Assembly (NCBI RefSeq): GCF_030813495.1
Contig: NZ_JAUSUI010000009.1
Coordinates: forward strand, 62,001-126,000
Length of the DNA stretch: 64,000 bases
Direction of reading: 5' to 3'
Origin: Ancylobacter polymorphus
GTDB lineage: Bacteria > Pseudomonadota > Alphaproteobacteria > Rhizobiales > Xanthobacteraceae
Positions 25,227 through 34,007 of this stretch are shown here, in pieces. Both the position numbers and the translations under genes were made by a program. Each line of letters opens with the position of its first letter. The first letter of the stretch is position 1. The notes below the pieces were generated by a model, which saw nothing but the letters and a program-made list of their open reading frames with translations, was not told where the DNA came from and did not search any database.

Positions 25227-26872
25227 TGAGCGTTCAGCCGCCGCCCTTCCTGACGCCGCTTCTGCCGGACAATGCGCCCTTCAGCCCCGCCCAGCGCGCC
25301 TGGCTCAACGGCTTTTTTGCCGGTCTCCTCTCGCTTGAAGGCCAAGGCGCCGCGCCGCTCGCGCCCGAACAGGCGAAGGCGCTGATGCCCGGCGTCGATC
25401 TCGCCTCCCCGTCCGCCGCGCCGGGCGATGGCGATGACGGCGCCGCCCCCTGGCACGACCCCTCGCTTCCGCTTGCCGAGCGCATGGACATGGCGGCCGG
25501 CCGTCCGCTGCGCCGGCGCATGATGGCGGCCATGGCCCAGCAGGATTGCGGCCAGTGCGGCTACAATTGCGAGGACTATTCCAACGCGCTCGCCGCCGGC
25601 AGCGAGACGCGGCTCAATCTCTGCCAGCCCGGCGGCAAGGACACGCTGCGCATGCTGAAGAAGCTGGCGGCGGAAGGGGAGGGGTCGGCGCAGGCGCCCC
25701 CGCCCGCCATGGGCGCAGCGGCGTCGGCACGGGCGGAGCATGCGGCACCGGCGGCGCCCCTGCCGGGCTATTCGCGCGATCATCCGGTCAAGGCGATCTT
25801 CCTGTCGCGCCGCCGGCTCAACGCCGGGGCGTCGGCCAAACAGACCTGGCACCTCGACTTCCGCCTTCCCGCCGGGCTGGACTATGCCGCCGGCGACAGT
25901 TTCGGCCTGCTGCCGGTGAACGCGCCCGAACTGGTCGAGGCGGTGATGGCCCGGCTCGGGCTCGCCAGCGATTCACGCCTCGACGGGCGCCCGATACGCG
26001 ACATGCTTCTGAGGGAGAAGGCGCTCGGTGCCGCGCCGGACGCGCTTTTCACCCTGCTCGCCGAGACGACGGCCGCGCCGGACGAGAAAGTGAAGCTCGC
26101 CCGCCTCGCCGAAGGGGAGGATCCCGATGGCGACCTCGACACCACCGATGTCCTCGCCGCGCTCGACAAATGCGCGACCGTGCCGGAAGCGGGCGCCTTC
26201 CTCGCCGCGCTCGACCCCCTCCAGCCGCGGCTCTACTCCATCTCCTCCAGCCCGAAGGCGTCACCCGGCCAGCTGAGCCTGACGGTGGACACGGTCCGCT
26301 ACGATATTGGCGCCCGCACGCGCCTCGGTGTCGCCTCGACCTTCCTTGCCGACCGGATCGAACCCGGCACCGAACTGCCGGTCTATGTGCAGAAGGCGCA
26401 TGGTTTCGCCCTGCCGGCGTCCGGCGACGTGCCGATCATCATGGTGGGGCCCGGCACCGGCATCGCGCCCTTCCGCGCCTTCCTGCAGGAGCGGCTCGCG
26501 ATGCGGGCCACCGGCGGCGCCTGGCTGTTCTTCGGCCATCAGCGGCGCGACAGCGACTTCTTCTATGAGGAGGAACTCGGCGGCCTTCAGGCCACGGGAA
26601 CGCTCACGCGCCTGTCTCTGGCCTGGTCGCGTGACGCCGGCCCCAAGGTCTATGTGCAGGACCGGATGCGGGAGGAGGGCGCGGCCCTGTTCGAGTGGCT
26701 CGAGCGTGGGGCGCATTTCTACATCTGCGGCGATGCCAAGCGCATGGCGGCCGATGTCGACAAGGCCCTGCACGCCGTGGTCGAGCAGCACGGCCCCCGC
26801 GATGCCGCCGGCGCCAAGGCCTATATCGCCGCGCTGAAAGCCTCCGGTCGCTACCAGGCCGACGTGTATTGA
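25226..26872 (+). CDS. CysJ-like NADPH:flavin reductase with added Cys-rich iron-sulfur motif
   Basis: A 548-residue protein. Residues about 100-135 hold D-C-G-Q-C-G-Y-N-C followed by L-N-L-C-Q-P-G-G, four cysteines in a cluster-like C-x2-C-x3-C ... C arrangement. The rest is a sulfite reductase alpha/cytochrome P450 reductase-type FAD and NADPH module: R-L-Y-S-I-S-S-S-P, G-V-A-S-T-F-L-A-D, G-P-G-T-G-I-A-P-F-R-A-F and Y-I-C-G-D-A-K-R-M, ending in Y. No flavodoxin domain is present. The N-terminal P-A-Q-R-A-W-L-N-G-F-F-A-G is like the start of NirA next door (V-E-Q-K-N-Y-L-G-G-F). It probably supplies electrons to NasA or NirA. Confidence 0.82.
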   Translation: MSVQPPPFLTPLLPDNAPFSPAQRAWLNGFFAGLLSLEGQGAAPLAPEQAKALMPGVDLASPSAAPGDGDDGAAPWHDPSLPLAERMDMAAGRPLRRRMMAAMAQQDCGQCGYNCEDYSNALAAGSETRLNLCQPGGKDTLRMLKKLAAEGEGSAQAPPPAMGAAASARAEHAAPAAPLPGYSRDHPVKAIFLSRRRLNAGASAKQTWHLDFRLPAGLDYAAGDSFGLLPVNAPELVEAVMARLGLASDSRLDGRPIRDMLLREKALGAAPDALFTLLAETTAAPDEKVKLARLAEGEDPDGDLDTTDVLAALDKCATVPEAGAFLAALDPLQPRLYSISSSPKASPGQLSLTVDTVRYDIGARTRLGVASTFLADRIEPGTELPVYVQKAHGFALPASGDVPIIMVGPGTGIAPFRAFLQERLAMRATGGAWLFFGHQRRDSDFFYEEELGGLQATGTLTRLSLAWSRDAGPKVYVQDRMREEGAALFEWLERGAHFYICGDAKRMAADVDKALHAVVEQHGPRDAAGAKAYIAALKASGRYQADVY

Positions 26873-26883
26873 CGGGGCGACGG

Positions 26884-29571
26884 ATGACCGCGTTCACACA
26901 TCCCGCTCCGGTTCGCACCACCTGTCCCTATTGCGGCACGGGATGCGGGGTTCTGGGGGGAGCGTCGCCCGTGACCAAGGGCGATCCGGCCCACCCGGCC
27001 AATTACGGGCGGGTCTGCAGCAAGGGAGCGGCGCTGGGCGAAACGCTCGCGCTGGATCGACGGCTGCTTCACCCGGTGGTGAATGGCGCCCGCGCCAGCT
27101 GGGACGAGGCGCTCGATCTGGTGGCGACCCGCTTTCGCACCGCGATCGAGACTCATGGCCCGGAATCCGTGGCCTTCTACGGCTCGGGTCAGCTTCTGAC
27201 CGAGGATTATTATGTCGCCAACAAGCTGATGAAAGGCTTCATCGGCGCCGCCAACATCGACACCAATTCCCGGCTCTGCATGGCCTCCTCGGTCGCCGGC
27301 CATGTGCGCGCCTTCGGCGAGGACATCGTTCCCGGCTGCTACGAGGATCTGGACGAGGCCGACCTCGTCGTGCTCGTCGGCTCCAATGCCGCCTGGTGCC
27401 ACCCGATCCTGTTCCGTCGCCTCACCGATGCACGGACCCGGCGCGGCACAAGGCTGGTGGCGATCGATCCGCGCCGCAGCGCGACCGCCGCCGATTGCGA
27501 TCTGTTCCTGCCGCTCCGCCCCGGCACCGATGTGCTGCTGTTCAACGGGCTTCTGGCCCATCTCGCCCGCGTCGGCGCGCTCGATACGGCTTACATCGAG
27601 CGTTCGACCGCCGGCTTTACTGCCGCACTCGCCGCGGCACGCGACGACGCACCGGACATCGGCACGGTGGCGCGGGGATGCGGGCTCGATCCGGCGCAGA
27701 TCGACGCGTTCTACGCCGCCTTCGCCGCGACCCGTCGCGTCGTCACCGTCTATTCGCAGGGCGTGAACCAGTCCTCGCAGGGCACGGACAAGGTCAACGC
27801 CATCATCAACTGCCATCTCGCCACCGGGCGGATCGGCGGGCCGGGGATGGGGCCCTTCTCCTTCACCGGCCAGCCCAATGCGATGGGCGGGCGCGAGGTC
27901 GGGGGTCTCGCCAATCAGCTCGCCGCCCATGCCGGCTTCGCCGATGCCGACGACCTCGCCCGTGTGCGCGATTTCTGGTGCGCCCCACGCCTTGCCGAGC
28001 GCCCCGGTCTCAAGGCGATCGATCTGTTCGCGGCGCTGGGCGAGGGCCGCATCCGCGCCCTCTGGGTGATGGGCACCAACCCGGCCGTGAGCCTTCCCGA
28101 TGGCGGGCGGGTGCGGGCGGCCCTGGCGGCCTGCGACTTCCTCGTCGTCTCCGATTGCGTCGTCGGCACCGACACGGCGCGCCATGCCGACGTGCTGCTG
28201 CCGGCCGCCGCCTGGGGCGAGAAGGCCGGCACCGTCACCAATTCCGAGCGCCGTATCTCCCGCCAGCGTGCCTTCATGCCGCTGCCGGGCGAGGCGCGGC
28301 CCGACTGGTGGATGCTGACCGAAGTCGCCAGGCGGCTCGGCCACGGCGACGCCTTCCCCTATAAGACCCCCGCGGACATCTTCCGCGAGCATGCCGCGCT
28401 GTCCGGCTTTCGCACCGGGCGCCGCCTGTTCGACATCTCCGGCCTCGCCGCTCTCTCCGACGCCGCCTATGAGGCGCTCGATCCCGTGCAATGGCCGGTG
28501 CCGGCCGGGCAGAAAGACGGCACGGCGCGGCTGTTCACCCAGGGGCGCTTCCCCACGGCGGATGGCCGGGCGCGCCTCATTCCCGTCCGGCAGGCCGCCC
28601 CCGCCAACGCCCCCTCCCTGGGGGCGCCGCTGGTGCTGAACACCGGGCGGCTGCGCGACCAGTGGCACACCATGACCCGCACCGGCGACGTGCCGCGCCT
28701 GAGGATGCAGGCGCCCGAGGCGTTCGTCGCCGTCCATCCCACGGACGCGGCGGCGGCAGGGCTGCGGGCGGGCGCCCTGGCCGAGGTCACGAGCGCCTGG
28801 GGCAGGGCGGTCGCTCGGGTCAGCATCGGCGATGACGTTGCGACCGGCCAGATCTTCATGCCGATGCACTGGACGGACGAGGCCATGCCCGGCGGATCGC
28901 CCGGCCGGGTGGCGAATCCGGCCTGCGACCCGATTTCCGGCCAGCCGGAGTTGAAGCACACGCCCGTACGGCTCGCCCCGGTGGCGCTGGGCTGGGAGGG
29001 GCTGCTCCTCTCGCGCCGCCGCCTGCGGCCCGAGGCGATCGAGCATTGGTCGCGCACGCCCATCGAGGGCGGGCACGCCTACCGGCTGGCGGGGGCGGGA
29101 TCGGCACAGGACGACCTTGATCGCGTGCTCGCCCTTCTCGGCGACAGAAGCGGGCGGGCCGAACTGCGCGATGCAAGGCGCGGCGTGTTTCGCTGTTCGA
29201 CGACGGATGAGACGGGCCGGCTGCTGGATTGCCTGATGATGGGCGCGCCCGGCACGTTGCCCGATCCGGGCTGGCTTCTCGCGACCTTCGCCTCCGACGC
29301 CCCGCTGGAGGCGGGCACCCGCCGAAACCTGCTGACCGCGCGCGGCGGCGTTCCGGCGCCGGCGACCGGGGACATCGTCTGTTCCTGCTTCGGCATCGGC
29401 GCCGACGCGATCCTCGACGCCGTCCGCGCGGGTTCCCGCACGACGGCCGAGCTCGGCAAGGTTCTGAAATGCGGCACGAATTGCGGCTCCTGTCTTCCCG
29501 AGCTGCGTCAGCTCCTTGCGCTTCAGCCAGGCATCCAAACACGCGAGCAGCCATGCCCTTCCTTGTCCTGA
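26884..29571 (+). CDS. nasA: assimilatory nitrate reductase, molybdopterin catalytic subunit
   Basis: An 895-residue member of the bis-MGD oxidoreductases. The N-terminal 4Fe-4S site reads C-P-Y-C-G-T-G-C ... V-C-S-K-G. It then has the molybdopterin domains with N-S-R-L-C-M-A-S-S, whose cysteine is the expected Mo ligand, G-R-I-G-G-P-G-M-G-P-F and the C-terminal N-T-G-R-L-R-D-Q-W-H-T-M-T-R-T motif. A BFD-like [2Fe-2S] domain ends the protein (C-S-C-F-G-I-G ... C-G-T-N-C-G-S-C). This is the NasA form that takes electrons from a separate flavoprotein. It reduces nitrate to nitrite in the cytoplasm. The ATG at 26884 lies 11 bases after the flavoprotein stop. Confidence 0.94.
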   Translation: MTAFTHPAPVRTTCPYCGTGCGVLGGASPVTKGDPAHPANYGRVCSKGAALGETLALDRRLLHPVVNGARASWDEALDLVATRFRTAIETHGPESVAFYGSGQLLTEDYYVANKLMKGFIGAANIDTNSRLCMASSVAGHVRAFGEDIVPGCYEDLDEADLVVLVGSNAAWCHPILFRRLTDARTRRGTRLVAIDPRRSATAADCDLFLPLRPGTDVLLFNGLLAHLARVGALDTAYIERSTAGFTAALAAARDDAPDIGTVARGCGLDPAQIDAFYAAFAATRRVVTVYSQGVNQSSQGTDKVNAIINCHLATGRIGGPGMGPFSFTGQPNAMGGREVGGLANQLAAHAGFADADDLARVRDFWCAPRLAERPGLKAIDLFAALGEGRIRALWVMGTNPAVSLPDGGRVRAALAACDFLVVSDCVVGTDTARHADVLLPAAAWGEKAGTVTNSERRISRQRAFMPLPGEARPDWWMLTEVARRLGHGDAFPYKTPADIFREHAALSGFRTGRRLFDISGLAALSDAAYEALDPVQWPVPAGQKDGTARLFTQGRFPTADGRARLIPVRQAAPANAPSLGAPLVLNTGRLRDQWHTMTRTGDVPRLRMQAPEAFVAVHPTDAAAAGLRAGALAEVTSAWGRAVARVSIGDDVATGQIFMPMHWTDEAMPGGSPGRVANPACDPISGQPELKHTPVRLAPVALGWEGLLLSRRRLRPEAIEHWSRTPIEGGHAYRLAGAGSAQDDLDRVLALLGDRSGRAELRDARRGVFRCSTTDETGRLLDCLMMGAPGTLPDPGWLLATFASDAPLEAGTRRNLLTARGGVPAPATGDIVCSCFGIGADAILDAVRAGSRTTAELGKVLKCGTNCGSCLPELRQLLALQPGIQTREQPCPSLS

Positions 29572-29966
29572 CCCTGGTGCTTGTTCTCTCCGTCACCCTC
29601 AGCTTGCCGAGCTTTCTGGTTCTGCTCGGAGGACAGAATGAGCGGGTATCTGCCGTGACGGCCACGTTAGGGACCTCGGCGCTGATGGGCTCGCTGCTGC
29701 TTCTCGGCGCCCATGTGGGCTGGCCATACGCCACGATCGCGCTGGCCGCGGCCCTTGCCTTCGGGCGCTTCGTCTACGCGCCGCGCGCGTGTCTCACTCA
29801 CGCCCTTGGTGCTGGCGCCGGCTTCGCTCTCCTGCTTGCAGGGATCGCCATGGGCGGAGGGCCCACCCACGCCCGATGGGTCCTGGGCCTCTCCCCATTG
29901 ATCTCCGTAAGCGCAACATCCGCCCCCGTGGTGCAGGCTGTGGCATCGCCTGCGCACAGCAAGTGA
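29553..29966 (+). CDS. small polytopic membrane protein of unknown function at the end of the nas operon
   Basis: A 137-residue hydrophobic protein with about four membrane segments (residues 2-22, 33-52, 54-72 and 80-100 by eye) and a Ser/Ala-rich tail. The family is not recognised. Its ATG lies inside nasA, with an overlap of 19 bases, which suggests translational coupling and a role linked to nitrate assimilation. It is the last chromosomal gene before the island. Confidence 0.55.
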   Translation: MPFLVLTLVLVLSVTLSLPSFLVLLGGQNERVSAVTATLGTSALMGSLLLLGAHVGWPYATIALAAALAFGRFVYAPRACLTHALGAGAGFALLLAGIAMGGGPTHARWVLGLSPLISVSATSAPVVQAVASPAHSK

Positions 29967-30037
29967 CGGATTGCATTTCGGGGCTGTCTCGACGGCCTGG
30001 CCTTCCGGCGCAAAACCTGAGCCTTCCAAGGGATCAA

Positions 30038-30050
30038 GAAATGGCGCACC
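30038..30050 (+). repeat. left attachment site core (direct repeat)
   Basis: GAAATGGCGCACC is identical to 45719-45731. It is 72 bp after the last gene of the nas operon and marks the junction between chromosome and island. Confidence 0.78.
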
Positions 30051-30095
30051 GCGCCGGATGAAGATGATAACTATGCCTACGCGATAGCCCTCTAA
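30051..30095 (+). pseudogene. displaced 3' end of the recombinase gene
   Basis: Read in the frame that the recombinase would keep if the two attachment cores were joined, this stretch gives A-P-D-E-D-D-N-Y-A-Y-A-I-A-L followed by TAA. It therefore looks like the natural last 14 codons of the recombinase, separated from the rest of the gene by integration. It has no start codon here and is not expressed as a protein. Confidence 0.6.
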
Positions 30096-30131
30096 AATCG
30101 CATTTTGAGCGTTTGCGGAGGGGCTTCCCAC

Positions 30132-30914
30132 CTAATGCGCAACAGCCTTTGACACCGCCTCGACAGCATTCACCAAGGCCGGGAGTAGGCCAGTAACCTT
30201 TGCAACAGCGACTGGAGCTGCCGCAACCAAGGCGGCATCGACGAATTTCGTTGTCCTTTCGCTCAACCACTTTCCGAAAGTGACGGCCAAACCGAGAAGT
30301 TTTGCAGTTCGCGACCTTACAAGCTCCTTGTCGGGGCTGGATTTTTCCAGCTCCCTTTCAATCACCCCTATATCATCCAGTGCATTTCGGAGCTGATCAC
30401 GTTCAGCACTGTGATCTTCTTGGTCAGGTGGCCCGTTGTGCCCCCGCCATGCGAGTTCGCGCTCAAGGTCGTCAATATGATCTCGGAGGACACGAAGCGC
30501 TGTGCGTGCATCGGACATCGCGTCTGTTTCCCCGGCAGCGCCGGGCTTTACGATATGAGCAAAGTCGGTGTTTTCCAGCAGCATTGCTTTGATTTTCGGA
30601 CGGACGAGCCGCCCAACGCTTTCGGCAGGAGAAAAACCGTTGAGGATGGGTGCGCCAAGCTCCTGAACAACGGCTGAGATATTGCGCATCCGATAGCGAA
30701 TCGCTGCGTCGTTCCTCTGAGCAAGAGCGCCACTTAACAACGTCTGCGCAAGCGGCTCGGATCGATCATCCGAGCCGTGAATCTGGAGGCGAAGCAGCAG
30801 CACGTAGACTTCGACCGACCGCCGAAGCTCCTCGTCGGTCCATGAGGTACTCGCGCTCTCAATAGTTCTTCGTGCCATAGAGTCAGATCGCGCCATCGGC
30901 GATTGTGAAATCAT
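30132..30914 (-). CDS. unknown protein, last gene of the defence operon
   Basis: A 260-residue protein. Residues about 25-105 (W-T-D-E-E-L-R-R-S-V-E-V-Y ... R-Y-R-M-R-N-I-S-A-V-V-Q-E-L-G-A-P) resemble the small N-terminal domain found on several restriction-type HNH endonucleases, but no HNH or other nuclease domain follows. The middle is charged and probably coiled coil. The last 55 residues are hydrophobic or amphipathic and rich in A and V, perhaps membrane-seeking. It follows the AIPR gene by 48 bp on the same strand. A role in defence is inferred from position and from the N-terminal domain. Confidence 0.6.
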   Translation of the reverse strand: MISQSPMARSDSMARRTIESASTSWTDEELRRSVEVYVLLLRLQIHGSDDRSEPLAQTLLSGALAQRNDAAIRYRMRNISAVVQELGAPILNGFSPAESVGRLVRPKIKAMLLENTDFAHIVKPGAAGETDAMSDARTALRVLRDHIDDLERELAWRGHNGPPDQEDHSAERDQLRNALDDIGVIERELEKSSPDKELVRSRTAKLLGLAVTFGKWLSERTTKFVDAALVAAAPVAVAKVTGLLPALVNAVEAVSKAVAH

Positions 30915-30962
30915 CCTTGAAAATCAAGTGACATGCCTCCTTATTGGTCCATTGCGAGGGCC

Positions 30963-33029
30963 TCAATCAAGGCTGATGCCCTCTGACCGTGCTTTCTCGA
31001 TAGTATCCAACAGGACGGCGCACTGTTTTTCTGTCGGAATTCTCAGCGGCATCTGCATGGCGACGTTCAATATGCCGATCTCCTTTGGCGTCAGCAGACG
31101 CTTGGCAGCAAGCGTATCATGCACAGTGACCCACTTAGCGGCCGGGATCGCAAAGACCTTCGTCTGCGCCTCAATGCCATTATCCACCTTCTGGGTATTC
31201 CGGGCAGCCCGCTTTTCAGCCACATGATCGTCTCCGGACAGGCATTCGCCATCGAACTCATCCGGCAGAAGGTCGGCAAACTCTTCCATATTTTCCAGCA
31301 TCCGCGCCCAGCAGGTCTCACGCTTGGCCCATTCCGAAATGTTCGAAATACCCTGCATCGGGCGCAGGAGGTCATCGTTCACGCGGGAAGCCACAACCGC
31401 GATGGTGCTTTCCAGAACAGGACTTATCGCCTGCGCATTCCAGATCCGCTGAAAATCGAGACTTTTTTTCTCCCGCCTGGTCAGCTCGCTGAGAACGGCC
31501 AGCGTATAGGCGACGATGTTGGCGCGATAACCGTTGTTGTACCACGGCTGCGCTGACACAATCCGTTCGGTCGCACGAAATATGATCCCTCGCGCAACCG
31601 CGCGTTTGAAGTACGCTTCGTTGAAGCTGTCAGACGACTTGTCCCATTCCTTGCCGATTCGGGAGGCGTAGCGGGCGAAGTTCTTTTCGGCCCCGAGGTT
31701 CACGTATCGCGGATGGTCATCCCAGACGTTCTCGAACTTCGCAAGATCCGTCTTGGTCAGCATCTGCGGCTTCGGATTTTCCGCTTTGAAGCGCTTCTGC
31801 TCGGCAGGGGTGAGTTTGGCCTGCGCATCCGCATACTGACCACGGGCGCGTTCATAAAACCACTTGGTTTCCCGCTGCGCACCTTTGCCCGCAGGCGCCC
31901 ATAGGCGCCGGGAAAACTCCTCCATACGGATATGATACGCATGGTTTGAGAAGAAATCCGCAGCCTGAACCCGGTTCTGGGTATTGGCATACTCGGAAAT
32001 GCGCGGAACGACCTTCTCGCTCTCCTCGTTGTCAATCACTGACAACTTCATCTGCACGAATATCTGCGTGAGGTCAGCTTTGTCTTTCCTGCGGGTGTGG
32101 AATAGCGACGCGGTGGTCTGGCCGCCATTCACAATCTGAAGGTCGGTTATCTTAATGATCTGGAGGCCATCGCCAGTCCGCTTCGTTTCGACCCCCTGGG
32201 CCGTGGCCGTGATGCCGTTGTTGTAGGCGAAGAACATACCCGGCTCGGTGATGATAGTCGTGCGAATGCCTTGGTTAACCTTCGCTCTGGCCTGAAGGAA
32301 CGTGCGGACGTTCTGCTCCAGCAGCCTCGCGCCGAACTTCTCGTATATTGTGGAAAGGATCGGTCCCGGCATGACAACGAGATAGGATTGATACGCACCT
32401 GTGCCCAAATGGGCGGGGAGGCAGGATATGCCGGTTCCGAACATAGCTTCGAAGTCCAGGTCCAGCGCCTCTTTGTGGCTGCGGGAACTTCGCTGGCGGT
32501 GGAGGCGAGAGATATCCCAGATGTGAAAGCTCGTTGCGATACCGGCTATTTCGGTATCCGGCAGCGCCTGAATACGGTCGCTCAAGGTACGCTCGGAAAC
32601 GAGAATAAGATTGAGATGCCGGATCAGCGATTTCCTGTCAGCGATCTGCCTTGCGAGGCCATATTCCGGCGATGTGATTTCCAGACCAGCCGCCAGATTC
32701 TTCCGCAGACTGGCGTCGAAGAAATTAGCCAAACGCTTGAACGCGGCGTCAACATCGGTGCGGGTAAGTGATGCCAGCTCGGTGCGGCCGTCGAAGTCGG
32801 CCACGAAAAGGTTCAGACCGCCTTCGTCGTTAAACCAGTATCCGTCCACACGCATACCGCGCTGCGCCCGATAGTGCGCGAACTCAAAGCCTTCCGTGAA
32901 CCCCGTCTCTGTCAACTCGCGGGACACGACATCCATGAATTCGGCCAGCAGGAAGCTTCCATTCGCCTCGGCCCCGGCCAACAAATCCTGACGGAAATCA
33001 TGGAAGAACTCTTCGGCGGTCGTTTCCAA
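30963..33029 (-). CDS. AIPR family protein (abortive-infection phage resistance)
   Basis: A 688-residue protein. The central A-Y-N-N-G-I-T-A-T-A and I-V-N-G-G-Q-T-T-A-S-L patterns, followed by a V-P-R-I-S-E-Y-A-N-T-Q-N-R-V-Q-A-A-D segment, are the landmarks of the AIPR (PF10592) family, known from abortive-infection and restriction contexts. The biochemical activity of the family is not settled; nuclease action is possible. It follows the PD-(D/E)XK gene without a gap (stop and start abut at 33029/33030) and belongs to the same operon. Confidence 0.88.
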   Translation of the reverse strand: METTAEEFFHDFRQDLLAGAEANGSFLLAEFMDVVSRELTETGFTEGFEFAHYRAQRGMRVDGYWFNDEGGLNLFVADFDGRTELASLTRTDVDAAFKRLANFFDASLRKNLAAGLEITSPEYGLARQIADRKSLIRHLNLILVSERTLSDRIQALPDTEIAGIATSFHIWDISRLHRQRSSRSHKEALDLDFEAMFGTGISCLPAHLGTGAYQSYLVVMPGPILSTIYEKFGARLLEQNVRTFLQARAKVNQGIRTTIITEPGMFFAYNNGITATAQGVETKRTGDGLQIIKITDLQIVNGGQTTASLFHTRRKDKADLTQIFVQMKLSVIDNEESEKVVPRISEYANTQNRVQAADFFSNHAYHIRMEEFSRRLWAPAGKGAQRETKWFYERARGQYADAQAKLTPAEQKRFKAENPKPQMLTKTDLAKFENVWDDHPRYVNLGAEKNFARYASRIGKEWDKSSDSFNEAYFKRAVARGIIFRATERIVSAQPWYNNGYRANIVAYTLAVLSELTRREKKSLDFQRIWNAQAISPVLESTIAVVASRVNDDLLRPMQGISNISEWAKRETCWARMLENMEEFADLLPDEFDGECLSGDDHVAEKRAARNTQKVDNGIEAQTKVFAIPAAKWVTVHDTLAAKRLLTPKEIGILNVAMQMPLRIPTEKQCAVLLDTIEKARSEGISLD

Positions 33030-34007
33030 TCAGGGCCTCCGGAACATATCGGCTTCATCGCAGGAGAACGGAGCTATCGCTTCCAGCATGACGTCGTAGG
33101 AAACCTTGGTGATGCCGGGCGGCAGCTCCGAGCGGATCAGGCGGGGAAACCCATCGGTCACGCGGTATCCTTGAAGACCGCCGACAATGAAACGTGGAGC
33201 ATCGTATTCTGCGAGCGGCACGTACCCCATGCCTGCGAGTTTGTCGGCAAACTGCTCGATGGCATCGGCATCCGCAAGCTCACTATCGATCAGGCCGACA
33301 ATGCCGTTCAATGACAATGCCTGGTCAGCATCGGATTGACTGCTCAGGCGCTGGGTCAGGAGAAACAGCTCGTCAGCAAGCGATTCCAATTGATCCTCGG
33401 ACGAAATGCGGACGGTGCTACGTTCGCGACCCGAAAGCGATTTCACCTCGATGGCCCGGTCGCCGAAAATGAAATCTTGATGGGAATCGTCAGGACCGCA
33501 CCACGCATCGACGGCGGCGACCTGCGGCAGTGTATCCTTATAGAGAAGGCGCAGGACGTGCAGTTCGCCGAACAGGCCGCGAATCTCTTCTGGTGAGAGC
33601 AGGCGGGCATTGCGTCCAGCAAGAAACGCCTTCCAGCGCCGCAGATGGGCAAGTGCGACGGCCAGTGCCGCCGCCGGGTCCGCGACATCCTTGAGGCTGC
33701 TAATGAGTGTTTCGCATAGGCCAAGAAACAGATCGCTGTCGATATGACGGGCGAGCGTGAGAACGAAACGCTGTTGTCCGGCACGATCACCGTTGCGAAG
33801 ATCAACGCCGATACCATGCAGAGAAACAACATCACGGCGGAACTGTGCGGTGTGATCGCCATCCAGCTCGATAATCAGCAGGCACTGCGCTCCGGCATCC
33901 CGTCCCCAGAAGATGGAAACTCCCGTGGTTCCCGCGACGCGGAGAACACTGAGATCAGCCGACGGTATCGTAATAGCGTCCCATGGCACCGACCTACTCA
34001 TCGTCAT
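33030..34007 (-). CDS. PD-(D/E)XK-motif nuclease-like protein (DUF4420 type)
   Basis: A 325-residue protein. The nuclease core is visible as E148 in G-L-F-G-E-L-H-V-L, D178 in S-H-Q-D-F-I-F and E187-V-K189 in A-I-E-V-K-S, the order of a PD-(D/E)XK active site. It is probably the cutting subunit of the restriction-like system. Two ATG codons (34007 and 34001) lie inside the end of the Z1 gene; 34007 follows a GACGAGG ribosome-binding site and was chosen, giving a 14-bp overlap. Sequence recognition elements are not obvious. Confidence 0.85.
   Translation of the reverse strand: MTMSRSVPWDAITIPSADLSVLRVAGTTGVSIFWGRDAGAQCLLIIELDGDHTAQFRRDVVSLHGIGVDLRNGDRAGQQRFVLTLARHIDSDLFLGLCETLISSLKDVADPAAALAVALAHLRRWKAFLAGRNARLLSPEEIRGLFGELHVLRLLYKDTLPQVAAVDAWCGPDDSHQDFIFGDRAIEVKSLSGRERSTVRISSEDQLESLADELFLLTQRLSSQSDADQALSLNGIVGLIDSELADADAIEQFADKLAGMGYVPLAEYDAPRFIVGGLQGYRVTDGFPRLIRSELPPGITKVSYDVMLEAIAPFSCDEADMFRRP

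Noticed and set aside
26851-29538. An 895-codon open frame antisense to nasA
   Set aside because: It mirrors nasA codon positions and shows no domain; nasA is certain.
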